The notes beneath the pieces were generated by a model, which saw only the letters and a program-made list of their open reading frames with translations, did no database searches and had not been told where the DNA came from. Positions 48,240 through 58,807 of a stretch of DNA of 64,000 nt are shown here, piece by piece. The stretch lies in assembly GCF_028554725.1 (NCBI RefSeq), contig NC_071671.1:27776001-27840000 (forward strand), written 5' to 3'. This DNA comes from Zeugodacus cucurbitae (taxonomy: Eukaryota > Arthropoda > Insecta > Diptera > Tephritidae). Position 1 is the stretch's first letter, and every line of letters starts with the position of its first letter. Position numbers and translations under genes: made by a program.

Positions 48240-50315
48240 AGCATGACTTCCAGTCTGACCAATCTGACCAACACCAAACCAAACGATGTCGAGCTCGAAA
48301 TATTTAATATATACATCCCCCCAGTTACAAGTTGGCCAACAGGATATTACCCGAATATTAGTGCGCTACTTCGTGGTGAAAACCGACTGGTACTTGGCGA
48401 CTTTAACGCGCACCACGATCTTTGGCATTCTTGCCTGTCAAATGATCGGAGAGGGATGGAGCTGGCAGAACAGATAGACGATTCGACATTCTGCACAATG
48501 AATGACGAAGCCCACCAGAATTATGAGCACCTGCAGCAGCTCGCCAGACATCACAATTGCTAGCGGTGGTCTGATAAACAGCATAACATGGCGACCTATG
48601 CTAACTCTTGCATCAGACCACCGCCCATAATTATCTCGATTGAAAAACCTCCTGACTTTATTTCCGCAGACAACCGCACCTATGTTAACTTTAATAAAGC
48701 TAACTGGGACGGCTTCACGGAATTCACCGAGAATGCCTTCGCCGCTCTTCCCATTCCTACGGACGTAATCGTTGGCGAACGTCAATTCCGCAAGGTGATC
48801 ACCGATGCTACTGCTCGTTTCATACCAGCTGGAAGAATTGCTATCATGCGCCCTAATTTCCCGGCTGAAGCGGCAGTTTTAGCAAATGAGCGTGACTCCT
48901 TACGCCAGGTCGATCCCTGTGATCCCCGCATAAGGGATCTCAATTTGGAGATTCGACAACTGGTAAATAACTATAAGCGGACGAAATGGGTAGAGCACCT
49001 GAAGTCCTGTAATCTTTCCACTGGCGTGAGCAAGCTCTGGTCAACCGTCAAATCCCTGTCAAACCCGAGGAGACATGACGACCGAGTTGAAATTCCATTC
49101 GGTAGCCATGCCTCCTCGGACCCGGAGAGGTGCGCGAGCTATTTTAGCCGACAATTCATACTGCACCCCCAGGTTGACAAGGCTAAAAGACGTGTCACCA
49201 GACGGCTGCGCAAAATGCGAAACAACGGCGCGCCACTTGTTTTCACCAGTGGGGAGGTTCAGGAGGTCATCAAGAAGACCAAGTAATCCAAAGCCATTGG
49301 CCCTAACGGAATAAATTCTTTAATGTTAAAACACCTAGGTTCAACGGGAGTAGAATTTCTCGCCAAGGTACTCAATCTGTCGCTAACCACTCTTAAAATA
49401 CCCGATATGTAGAAAATCGGAAGAGTGGTTCCACTACTGAAACCTGGGAAACCCGCCAACCAAGGGGAGTCCTCTCCCCGTTACTGTTTAATTTCTATAT
49501 CTCCAAACTCCCTCAACCACCAGAGGGAATTTCCGTTACCTCCTACGCAGATGATTGTACGATAATGACGTCGGGCACTGGCATCGATGACATGTGTTCG
49601 AAAGTGAACAGCTATCTCCCCGAACTTTCTCGCTTCTTCTCTGCGAGGAGCCTGGCACTCGCACCCACTAAATCCACGGCGACCCTTTTTACCAATTGGA
49701 CAAAGACTAAGTCTTAACATTCATGTCGATGGCATACCAATTCCGACAGTTAATAATCCCAAAATTTTGGGAGTTACATTTGACAGTCTGCACTCCTTCA
49801 CTCCACACACGACTGCGATAGTCACTAAAGTACAGAGCCGCAACAAAATCCTCAAGTCGCTAGCCGGTAGCACTTGGGGAAAAGACAAAGAAACGTTGCG
49901 GGTCACTTACAAGGCTATCGGCCGGCCGGTCGTAAATTACGCAGCACCGGTATGGTCGCCTGGATGCAGTGACACGCAGCAGAAGAAGCTACAGACGTGC
50001 CAGAACACTGCACTCCGAACAGCAACAGGATGTCTCTTGATGTCACCAATGACACACCTTCATAGTGAGGCCATTATGCAGCCTATTAAAGAGCATAATG
50101 AACTGCTTACCAAGCAGTTTCTACTTGGGTGTTTTTGTAGAAATCACCCATGTAGTCACTTGCTGAAAGCAGAACTGCATCAAGAGATCGCTCCTACAAC
50201 ACGTCGACGAACTAAACCCTTATACCGACCAAACTGCGGACGCAAAGTTTTAGACACGCTCTATACGCCATTCACAGTGGAGCTATCAACACCTTCATTG
50301 ACTCCCTTCCAGTGA
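48240..50315 (+). pseudogene. LINE endonuclease/reverse-transcriptase remnants with stops and deletions
   Basis: Pieces are spread over several frames. The endonuclease C-terminal half includes LVLGDFNAHHDLWHS. Then 48588-49286 runs through the pre-RT part (ECASYFSRQF-like PERCASYFSRQFIL) to KKTK and an in-frame TAA. The same frame continues as SKAIGPNGINSLMLKHLGST with a TAG replacing the codon before KIGRVVPLLKPGKP. A deletion follows directly into GGVLSPLLFNFYISKLPQPP, so the central RT with the first catalytic Asp is lost. YADD is kept (49544-49555). After a break, 49767-50315 (GVTFDSLHSFTPHTTAIVTK..) is the usual C-terminal region. It is not functional. Confidence 0.8.
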
Positions 50316-52121
50316 ATGGCGTCCTTAGAACCAAACCACCACCTATAGCAGACGAAGAGCTCGAGTTGCCACGTGAAACCAGAGTGACCCTTGCGCATCT
50401 TCGATCTGGATATTGTAGCAGGTTAAACTCCTACTTATCCAGACTGAACCCCGACATACAAAATACATGTCCCGCATGACTCTAACCACTTTGTATGCCC
50501 AATGAACCCTACTCATCTAACACCCCTTTCCCTTTGGTCCAACCCTGTCGAAACAGCACGTTTCCTGGGCCTCCCGTTAGATGATTTCGACGACAACTAG
50601 ACTTATACTCTAGATAACCGCTACAACAACAACAACAATGGAGACATTTTATTCGAAGAAAAATATTCCCGTTAAAAAAGATTAGAAGTACTGAGGTCTT
50701 TATGTTCGATATATGGGACCTTGAAAACCTATGGTCCCATTTCGGCGAATGCAGTATTTGTGCAAAGTTCTGTTCCGTTATCTTCACTAGTAATTACTTT
50801 ATATATTGTAAAGTTAACAATTCAGATCGACTTCAAAGTTCTGGTATATAGCTGGCGAACGTAGGCGTGGTTGTGTACCGATTTAGGATGCAAGGTAAAT
50901 ATTACAAATCGAATTTCATTGAAATTGATCGAGTAGCTTCGGAGATACATATGCATGATTTTTGACCCATAAGTGGGCGGAACCACGCCCATTTAAAATT
51001 TAGTATATCAATTTGAATGCAGCCCTTCTGTACCTTCTTTATGGTGAAATTTAAGGTTTCTAGTGTTTTTCCTTACTGAATTAAAGCAGTTTTAGTCGTT
51101 TTCAACATAACCTTTGTATGCAAAAGCTTTATAAACCAAACTTTCTGCAGTCGGTTCTCTTATGTACACCACCACACACCATGAAAATAGTTGAAATCGG
51201 ATAATAACCACGCTCACCTCCCATACAAAGGTTAGGTTGAAAATGACTAAAAGTGGGTTAACTCACTAAAAAAAACGTCAGAAACATTAAATTTTACAAA
51301 AGAAATAACAGATCGAAGCTGCACTCAGGTTTTTTTCCAAAACTGAAAATGGGCGTGGCATCGCCCACTTATGGGTCAAAAACCATATCTCAGGAACTAC
51401 TCGACAGATTTCAATGAAAATCGGTTTATAATATTTTCTTGACATCCTGACAACACGGTTGAAAAATGAGCGAAATCGGTTCACAACCACGACTACATTC
51501 CTTATTACTCAATTTTGAATTCCATCTTATTCCTTGACTTTATAATATAAACATAAGGAACCAATGAAGATAGCGGAATACAACTTTACAAAAATGGTAC
51601 ATATCATCTCTGGCTTCACTTGTGAAAAAATTGTTAAAAACGGACTATAACTTTTCTAGGCCCCAGATATCGAACATGTTGAACTCAACGCCGAAGGATA
51701 AATTTTAACCGAATATATCGGTAAATCTCCCAGATAATTTAATGTAATTCAGAGGAAAATTTATTAAAATCTTGTCATAACATATCCTAGCTCCCATATA
51801 CCTAATTATAGGTTTTTCAAAAATACGGTGGGTTTTATTCTGCATATATGTATTGGTTAATATTTTAGCCAAATTAATTGAGCGTATAGGATATAGTGTA
51901 CCTTGCTGGTGAAAATGAATGAAATCGGTTCAGGAATTACCTCAGCTCTCATATACTATATATGACGATTTTCGTTATTCTATTAAACTTTATGCCGAAT
52001 ATATGGGGCAAATTGTGTGTTATATAATATTAATAAAATTTCTTCAATAAATTGCGAGAGTATAAAATGTTCGGTTGCACCCGAACTTAGCCTTTCCTTA
52101 CTTGTTTTTATTTAACTTTTA

Positions 52122-52305
52122 CAGCTTGCGCAGACGGATGGTCGGATAGAATGGACAGACGGACATCCGGATTTGAACTCCACTCCTCACTATGATCACT
52201 TTGGTATATATAACTCTATATTTAACTCGTTTAGTTTTGGGCTTTACATACAACCGTTATGTGAACTAAACTATTTTTGCAACATGTTGCGAGAGTATAA
52301 CAATA
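52122..52305 (-). repeat. Fragment (D) of the interspersed repeat, reverse orientation
   Basis: The reverse complement of the family's start: it runs from ..GCTTGCGCAGACGGATGG through CGTTTAGTTTTGGGCTTTAC and ACAACCGTTATGTGAAC to TTGCGAGAGTATAA. It follows the right end of copy A after only about 13 bp. Confidence 0.75.
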
Positions 52306-53040
52306 AAAAAATGAAAACAAAATTTGAAACTAATATCTTAATCATATTTTTTTGTTTTTGTTATTGTATTCAATATATGCTAATGTGTGGTTTCAAAAAC
52401 AAAATGTCTGCTCTTTTCCGTTTCTAATTAATTATGCAAATATAACATTATGCAAATGAGTCCGCGTGCCGAGCACAGTTTTATAATCAATTAAAAATAC
52501 AAAAAAGAAAATAACAATTTCGAAATATTAGCAAAATAAACAAATAATTAATTGAAGACAGCTTAGCTCGTATGTGTGTATGTGTGTGTTATTAACTATT
52601 AATACAAGTTGTGCGCTGCGAAATGATTTAAACGGGGTTTCTCGTTGATTTCCAAGAAACATTAACATTTTAGAAATTTGTTACTAATTACACTTAAAGG
52701 CATTAATTGTTAATAAATTAAAAAAAATTCTAATATCTGTCTGTTTTCAGTACAATTCGAATTTAGTCAAATAAATTTTCGGCTGAAGTTAAGATCACTA
52801 GACAAATCTTGTCTTACAACTTTTGCGCCACCTCAAAATAGCTTAGGGTATGTGAAATATCAGTTGGGGCTTCAAATGCATCTTCTCGGAGTAGCGTACA
52901 CCAAAAGGCACTCAATATGCATTGCTAAAGGTATGTAAATTTAATTTTTGTCACATGAGTTTTGTAGTTGTAGTCTTAAAACATTTGCATCTGGTGAAGT
53001 CAGAGCAGGCAACAAACCGCATATGAGATATGTTCAAAAA
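52306..53040. other. AT-rich DNA without recognised features
   Basis: Contains a TATGTGTG microsatellite at 52568-52590. I see no exon and no element ends. Confidence 0.5.
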
Positions 53041-53222
53041 ATAACGGGAATTTTCGTTTTTTTTTTAATTTTTTTTTCATATTTATTCATTCGTCAACTT
53101 TGATGTTGTCGCCTTCAAAATAGTTCACATTCGATATTATGCACTTCCGGCACCGTCGAAACACCTCAGCTTTTTCTGGCTTTTTCAGCGATTTCATGTC
53201 TGTAAAACGACGACTCTTCAAG
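53041..53222 (-). pseudogene. 3' fragment of a mariner-family transposase gene
   Basis: On the minus strand, about 44 codons ending at TGA 53087-53089 read ..SRRFTDMKSLKK, then EVFRRCRKCIISNVNYFEGD and NIKVDE-stop. This matches the C-terminal end of mariner transposases (..C.....YFEGDNI). After the stop come an AT-rich stretch and AAAATTCCCGTTATTTTTTG-like sequence (plus TTCAAAAAATAACGGGAATT, 53033-53052) that could be the element terminus. The rest of the gene, including the DDD catalytic core, is absent. Confidence 0.75.
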
Positions 53223-53390
53223 GTTCTAATTATTTTTGGAAATAGAAAAAATAAAAAAATAAATAATAAAAAATTACGCTCTAAACCCGTGAAATTTAAT
53301 CAAACATTTTCTTTATTTTTTTAACACACAACGTACTTTGTGGCATTACTCATCCTTGATGCTTTTATTCGAAAATCCTGATATGATTTT

Positions 53391-54328
53391 TATTCTCTCG
53401 CAACAAAGTTGCTAAAGAGAGTATTATAGTTTTGTTCACATAACGGTTGTTTGTAACACCCAAAACTAAACGAGTTAGATATAGGGTTATATATACCAAA
53501 GTGATGAGGGTGAAGAGTGGAATTCAAATCCGAATGTCTGTCTGTCCGTCTGTGAGAGCTGTAACTTGAGTAAAAATTAAGATATCTTGATGTAACTTGG
53601 CACACTTATTTCTTGGCACCATAGGAAAGTTGCTTTCGAAAACCGGACCACTGACACGCCCACAAAATGGCGAAAACCGAAAACACATAAAGTGCCATAA
53701 CTAAGCCATAAATAAAGCTATGGAAATAAAATTTGGTATGAAGGATCGCACTATGAAGGGGCATATTTGGATGTAATTTTTTTGGGGAAGTAGGCGTGGC
53801 CCCGCCCCCAAATAGGTTTTTTGTACATATTTCGCAAACCAATAGAGCTATTATATAAACCAAACTTTCTGCAGTCGTTTTTTAACCACTTCTTAATACA
53901 GTCCAAAAATTAAAGAAATCGAATAATAACCACGCCCACCTCCCATGCAAAGGTTATGTTGAAAATTACTAAAAGTGTGTTAACTCAGTAACGAAAAACG
54001 CCAGAAACACTAAATTTCAAATAAGAAATGGCAGATGGAAGATGCACTCAGATGTTTTTACAAAATTGAAAATGAGCGTGGCATTGCCCACTTATGGGTC
54101 AAAAACCATATCTCAGGAACTACTCGACCGATTTCAATGAAACTTGGTTTGTAATAGTTTCCTTATATCCCAATGATATATTGTGAAAATAGGCCAAATC
54201 GCTTCACAACCACGCCTTCTTCCTATATATCAGAACTTTGAAGACGATCTGAATCGTTTACTTTGCAATATATAAAGTAAGCGCTAGTGAAGATATCGAT
54301 GCAGAACTTTGCACAAATACTACGTTTA
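53391..54328 (+). repeat. Copy B of the interspersed repeat, 3'-truncated
   Basis: Begins TATTCTCTCGCAACAAAGTT, followed by GCTAAAGAGAGTATTATAGT, and runs in the same order as copy C through TCTGTCTGTCCGTCTGTG, CCATAACTAAGCCATAAA, GGCGTGGCCCCGCCC, ATAACCACGCCCACCTCCCA and CCATATCTCAGGAACTACTC. It breaks off at ..TTTGCACAAATACTACGTTT, with no CAAGTAAGGAA-type end. Confidence 0.85.
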
Positions 54329-54644
54329 TTTTTAATTTTTATAATTTATTTATTTATTTTTTTTTAATTTTTTATTTGCTAATTTTTTTTTATAAAAATA
54401 TTTTTTAATATTTATTTTTTCAATTTAAATTATTGCGAGCTTTCAAACCATACGGACGTGTTCTCGATGCGGTCCGTGAAATCTTTCAAAATACAACACA
54501 AAAAAAAAATAACAATAAACAAGTATCTTAAAAAGTGCATTAAAGCAAGCGTTAGGCAATAACGCCGAAAGTGATAATCAAAACATAAAAAATCACAAAT
54601 AAACAATGTACAAACAAATAAAATAATAAAATAACAACTAGGGA

Positions 54645-56160
54645 GTGGTAAATAATAACAACATTATGAGCGCAGCGCAGCCTCACCAACAAGGCCGTAG
54701 GCATTCTCTGAATGCTTACTTTAGCTTTGTCGAGCCTGCAAAACCAGCTCCCACCAACAAACAAGGCAACGGTGAGAAGGATGATTTATCACAGCGACCA
54801 ACTGTGCCTAAGCTGGTCTTACAAACAACAAAATCAGCAGAGGACGGCAGCCCACAGATGCTAGCAACAATCAAGAACGCCCCAACAAATACGCAGGTAC
54901 CGGCAAGTGAAATGACAGCGAAAGAAAACAAAATAGAGGGTGAGAATGTACCTATGAAAAAATGTTCATCTGTTCAGATTGGCATTGACCGCTACGTCAA
55001 TATAAAAAGGAAGTTAAGTCCTTCAAAGTCAGCGGTTAATCCTAAAAAATTTCAAGGCGACACGCCACTCAAGAATAAACTCGAGATTTTAAAGGGCAAC
55101 AGGTTTGCCTTATTAAGCAATGATTCGGAAGACGCTGCGAAGGGTACCACCACAGCAGCCAATGCCAAACCGCCACCAATATATCTGCGAGAGCGTAGCT
55201 CAAATGCACTTGTTGCTAAACTAAGTGAAATTGTAGGTAGCAACAATTTTCATATAATGCCTTTGAAAAAAGGCAATATCGACGAAACTAAAATACAGTC
55301 CTACACTGAAAAAAGTTGTATGGACATTGTTAAGTTTTTGTCAACTAAAAATAAGAACTATTATTCTTACCAACTTAAGAGCTCTAAGGGCTTAGTTGTT
55401 GTAGTTAAAGGCATAGAGTCTTCCGTAGACTCCAGCGAGGTCAAAGAAGCTCTTGAAGAATGCGGCTTTGAAATTAAAACTGTTGTAAATATCTTCAACA
55501 GAAACAAAGTACCACAACCCATGTTTAGAATTGAATTGATGCCGAATTCTAACCAGCTTAAAAAAAAAACAAAACGCATCCTTAAAATATTTGCTACACC
55601 GTAGAGTAACAGTAGAAGAACCACACAAAAGAAATGGTCCAGTACAATGCACCAATTGCCAAGAGTATGGGCATACCAAATCCTATTGCACCCTACGCAG
55701 TGTTTGTGTCGTATGTGGAGATTTACATCCCACATCCAAATGCACAATTAAGAAAGAAGATTTAACTAAAAAATGCAGCAATTGTGGAGGAAATCACACT
55801 GCTAACTATAGGGGCTGTCCTGTATACAAAGATTTAAAATTGAAGCTATCACAGGGAATTCAAGCACGTCGTAACCAAATATTACATACACCCCGTAATG
55901 AAATTATAGATATCACAGACCACATTACAAAACCCGGTATACTTAAAAATACTGCAGTACAAGGGAGCTATGCCAATGTTGTAAAAGGCAACACGGTACA
56001 AATGCAACTACCGCAAAATCCACCAACAGGAGGTATTGAAACCACGATTATAAATCTTACGCAATGTATGACACAATTTATGTCTACAATGCAAAGCATG
56101 ATCCAAGATTTAATAAAATCACAAAACCAAATGCTGCAAACTTTATTAAGTAAAAAATGA
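54645..56160 (+). pseudogene. Jockey ORF1 (gag-like, CCHC zinc knuckles), frameshifted
   Basis: The first part (54645-55604) has a Ser/Lys-rich N-terminus (MSAAQPHQQGRRHSLNAYFS) and a PRE/C2HC-type domain (VVVVKGIESSVDSSEVKEAL, then ECGFEIKTVVNIFN). It shifts frame in an A-run at 55560-55570. The second part (to 56160) continues HRRVTVEEPHKRNGPVQCTN. It has three zinc knuckles: CTNCQEYGHTKSYC, CVVCGDLHPTSKC and CSNCGGNHTANYRGC. Such proteins bind the element RNA. The stop overlaps the ORF2 start as ATGA (56157-56160), an arrangement suited to termination-reinitiation. The frameshift makes this copy inactive unless the A-run is slippery. Confidence 0.8.
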
Positions 56161-58663
56161 GCGTACTAAATATCTGTATATGGAATGCTAACGGTGTTAA
56201 CCAACATAAATTAGAGATTATTAAATTTCTGTCTGAAAAAAATATAGATGTAATACTAATATCAGAGACTCATCTGACAAACAAAAACAATTTTAAAATA
56301 CCGGGATTTAGACTGTATGTTACAAATCACCCGGATGGAAAAGCACACGGTGGAACGGCAGTGTTGGTTAGAAATCGGTTAAACCACTACTGCCCACCTC
56401 GTTTTAAAATTACAGATAGAGAATTTAAAGACTTTTTTGGAACGCTAAGTCATAGATTTCTAGCAGGTGGAGATTATAATGCAAAACACATGTACTGGGG
56501 TTCACGTCTTATTAATCCGAAAGGACGCCAGCTGTACAACACTATTATGAATAAGTATAATAATCTTGATATAATATCTCCTGGCAAGCCAACATACTGG
56601 CCCAGTGATCGTAACAAAATACCAGATCTAATTGATTTCGCTGTAATCAAAAATATAGATAGATCGCTTATCACAGCTGATACATGTACTGATCTATCTT
56701 TTGATCATTCGCCTGTACTAATAAAGTTATGTGAACAACCCATATTTGTTGAAACGAAAGTGGGCCTAACATCTCACAAAACGAACTGGCTAAAATACAA
56801 AAAAATACGTAAGTAGCCACATTAATATTGATCTAAAAATAAATAAATAAATAAATACAGAATGTGACATTGACGAAGGCATAAGAGAACTCAATGATAT
56901 AATAACTAATGCAGCAGTCTCAGCAACACCAAATAAGAATTATAAGCCTCTTGGTCGCCGAAAAATCACTAATAGCGAAATTGAAAAGCTTGTAAATGAA
57001 AAAAGGCGAGCTAGACGTGAATGGCAAATAAATCGTTCCCCTTCTACTCAGCTCCAACTGAAATCTGCTGTGCGTAAACTAAAAAAAGCACTTAAAGGCG
57101 AGGACGAATATAACACTCAAAATTATATAAAGAAACTGTGTCCAAATTCAAGTAAACGAAACTCCCTTTGGAAAGCCCAAAAGTCTACGAAGCCTCCAGT
57201 CGACTCCAACATGCCTTTAAGAGGCTTGGGTGGAAAATGGGCACGAAGTGACGAATATAAGGCAAATTGTTTTGCAAATCACCTAGAAAAGGTATTTCAA
57301 TCAAATTGCCCAAAGAACAATTTTAAGTTGCCAATCATCCTCAATACCGCAAACGAGTCGCTTGGGTCTATTAAGACGTCAACTACTGAAATTGTTAGTA
57401 TCATAAAAGAGCTTAATCCAAAAAAATCGTCAGGCCACGATAAAATTACTCCAAAAATGCTAATTGAGTTACCAAATATTGCTTAACAGTGCTCTCCTTG
57501 CTCTTTAATGCAATTTTTAATTTCGGATACTATCCTATTTCATGGAAAAAGTCGCAGATAATCATGAAAAATAAACCGGGGAAAGACCTGACACAGCCGT
57601 CTTCATACAGACCAATCAGTCTCCTACCCTGTCTTTCTAAAATATTTGAAAAAGTCTTACTATCAAAGATGTCTCCTTTCCTTCATGAAAATAATGTTCT
57701 ACCAACACACCAATTCGGTTTTCGTGCAAAACATGGCACTGTAGAGCAAGTAAATAGAATTACTAACGAAATTAGGAAGGCATTCGAACATAGAGAGTAC
57801 TGTTCTGCTATATTTCTAGATGTGGCTCAGGCGTTTGATAAAGTGTGGCATGAAGGACTTTTGTATAAGATTAAAAAAAGTTTACCTTTCCAATTGCATA
57901 AAACCTTGGAGTCCTATTTAAAAAATATAAAATTTGCTGTAAAAGTAGGTGATTTTATATCTGATGAACCCAACTCTTTACATCATATATACAGCTGATC
58001 TTCCAACTGCTAATAATGTTTTGACATCAACTTTTGCGGATGACACAGCTTTAGTGAGTCGTAACAAATGCCCCATTATAGCATCAAGAATATTAGCGAA
58101 GCACTTAAGTTCTGTCGAAGAATGGCTAGCAAACTGGCGTATAAATGTAAATGAACAAAAGTGCAGTAAAAATGAACAATATTCTAGTGCCTCAAGCGAA
58201 TGAAGTTACCTATCTTGGTATTCACCTAGATAGAAGGCTTACGTGGAGAAAACATATAACTAGTAAAATAACGTGTGTGAAGATAAGAGCTGCAAATTTA
58301 AATTGGCTTTTAAATAAAAACTCTAAACTTAGCTTAGACAACAAAGTGCTTTTATACAATGCGGTCATAAAGCCAATTTGGATGTACGGCATTCAACTGT
58401 GGGGTACGACCTGTGCAACTAATATTGATATAATACAAAGGTTCCAATCGAAATTGCTTAGATCAATCACGTGCTCACCATGGTACATGCGCAATGAAAA
58501 TATCCATAAAGATCTTGGTATCCCTATGGTAAAGAAAGAAGTAGAGGACAGCAGATTGAAATATTTATCTAAACTCCGTGATCACCCAAACCCATTGGCT
58601 AATGCTTTAGTACATTCCTGCGATCAAACACGCCTAAAAAGAAGGGATATGCCTGTGAACTAA
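56157..58663 (+). pseudogene. Jockey ORF2 (endonuclease plus reverse transcriptase), disrupted
   Basis: The endonuclease starts MSVLNICIWNANGVNQHKLE, with VILISETHL, AGGDYNAKHMYWGSR and FDHSPVLI. The piece between RNRLNHY and CPPRF is shorter than in related elements, so a deletion is likely. A GTAAGT...TACAG insertion lies at 56809-56860. The RT is spread over 57070-57486, 57489-57998, 57949-58203 and 58151-58663. It includes LNPKKSSGHDKITPKML, SYRPISLLPCLSKIFEKVLL, the AIFLDVAQAFDKVWHEGL motif and FADD (58033-58044). The GVPQGS motif expected between VGDFISDE and PTLYIIYTADLP is missing, with a frameshift at that junction. It is inactive. Confidence 0.85.
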
Positions 58664-58807
58664 AGAGCAACGTTTCACCAATACAGCTCAATCACTTGGT
58701 TGAGCTTGTCTAGTTTTTAAATAGATTTAAGATTTTATAACTTGTTGTTAGGCTTAAAGTAAAAGCAGATTCAATAAATAAGGAAATATTGAAAAGAAAA
58801 AAAAAAT

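Larger units (their letters stand above)
47768..50639 (+). mobile_element. Defective non-LTR retrotransposon (LINE) inserted in repeat copy A
   Basis: It is bounded by the 7-bp target duplication GGAGACA (47761-47767 and 50640-50646) and ends in a CAA-repeat tail (50622-50638). Plus-strand pieces in order: a 2A-like NPGP motif plus PHD-like finger (47888-48238), an endonuclease C-terminal half (GDFNAHHDLWHS near 48397), the pre-RT region (48588-49286), RT (49287-49716, YADD at 49544-49555), and the C-terminal RT/connection region (49767-50315). Deletions remove the endonuclease N-terminus and central RT, and stop codons interrupt the rest. By layout it resembles I/ingi-type elements of flies; the exact clade is uncertain. 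Confidence 0.85.
47553..52108. repeat. Fold-back copy (A) of a tephritid-type interspersed repeat, split by a LINE
   Basis: Both ends carry the same terminus in opposite orientation: AAAACAAGTAAGGAAGTACT at 47553, and the reverse complement of AAAACAAGTAAGGAAAGGCT ending at 52108. The similarity runs on through CTAAGTTCGG.TG..ACCGAACATTTTATACTCTCGCAATTTATT. The left arm (47553-47767 plus 50647 to about 51120) is the family in reverse; the right arm (about 51128-52108) is forward. Head-to-head arms meet near 51121, flanked by TCGTTTTCAACATAACCTTT and its inverted partner at about 51223. Without the inserted LINE the unit is about 1.68 kb. It has no coding capacity. Confidence 0.8.
54433..58807 (+). 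mobile_element. Jockey-type non-LTR retrotransposon (LINE), almost full length, broken
   Basis: It runs from a short 5' UTR (about 54433-54644) through ORF1 (54645-56160) and ORF2 (56157-58663) to an AATAAA-like A-rich tail (58773-58807). ORF1 is a gag-like protein with three zinc knuckles. ORF2 has an AP-type endonuclease and a reverse transcriptase. Frameshifts, short deletions and one intron-like insertion disrupt it. It lies right after truncated copy B. Target duplications could not be fixed, so the outer limits are approximate. Confidence 0.88.
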
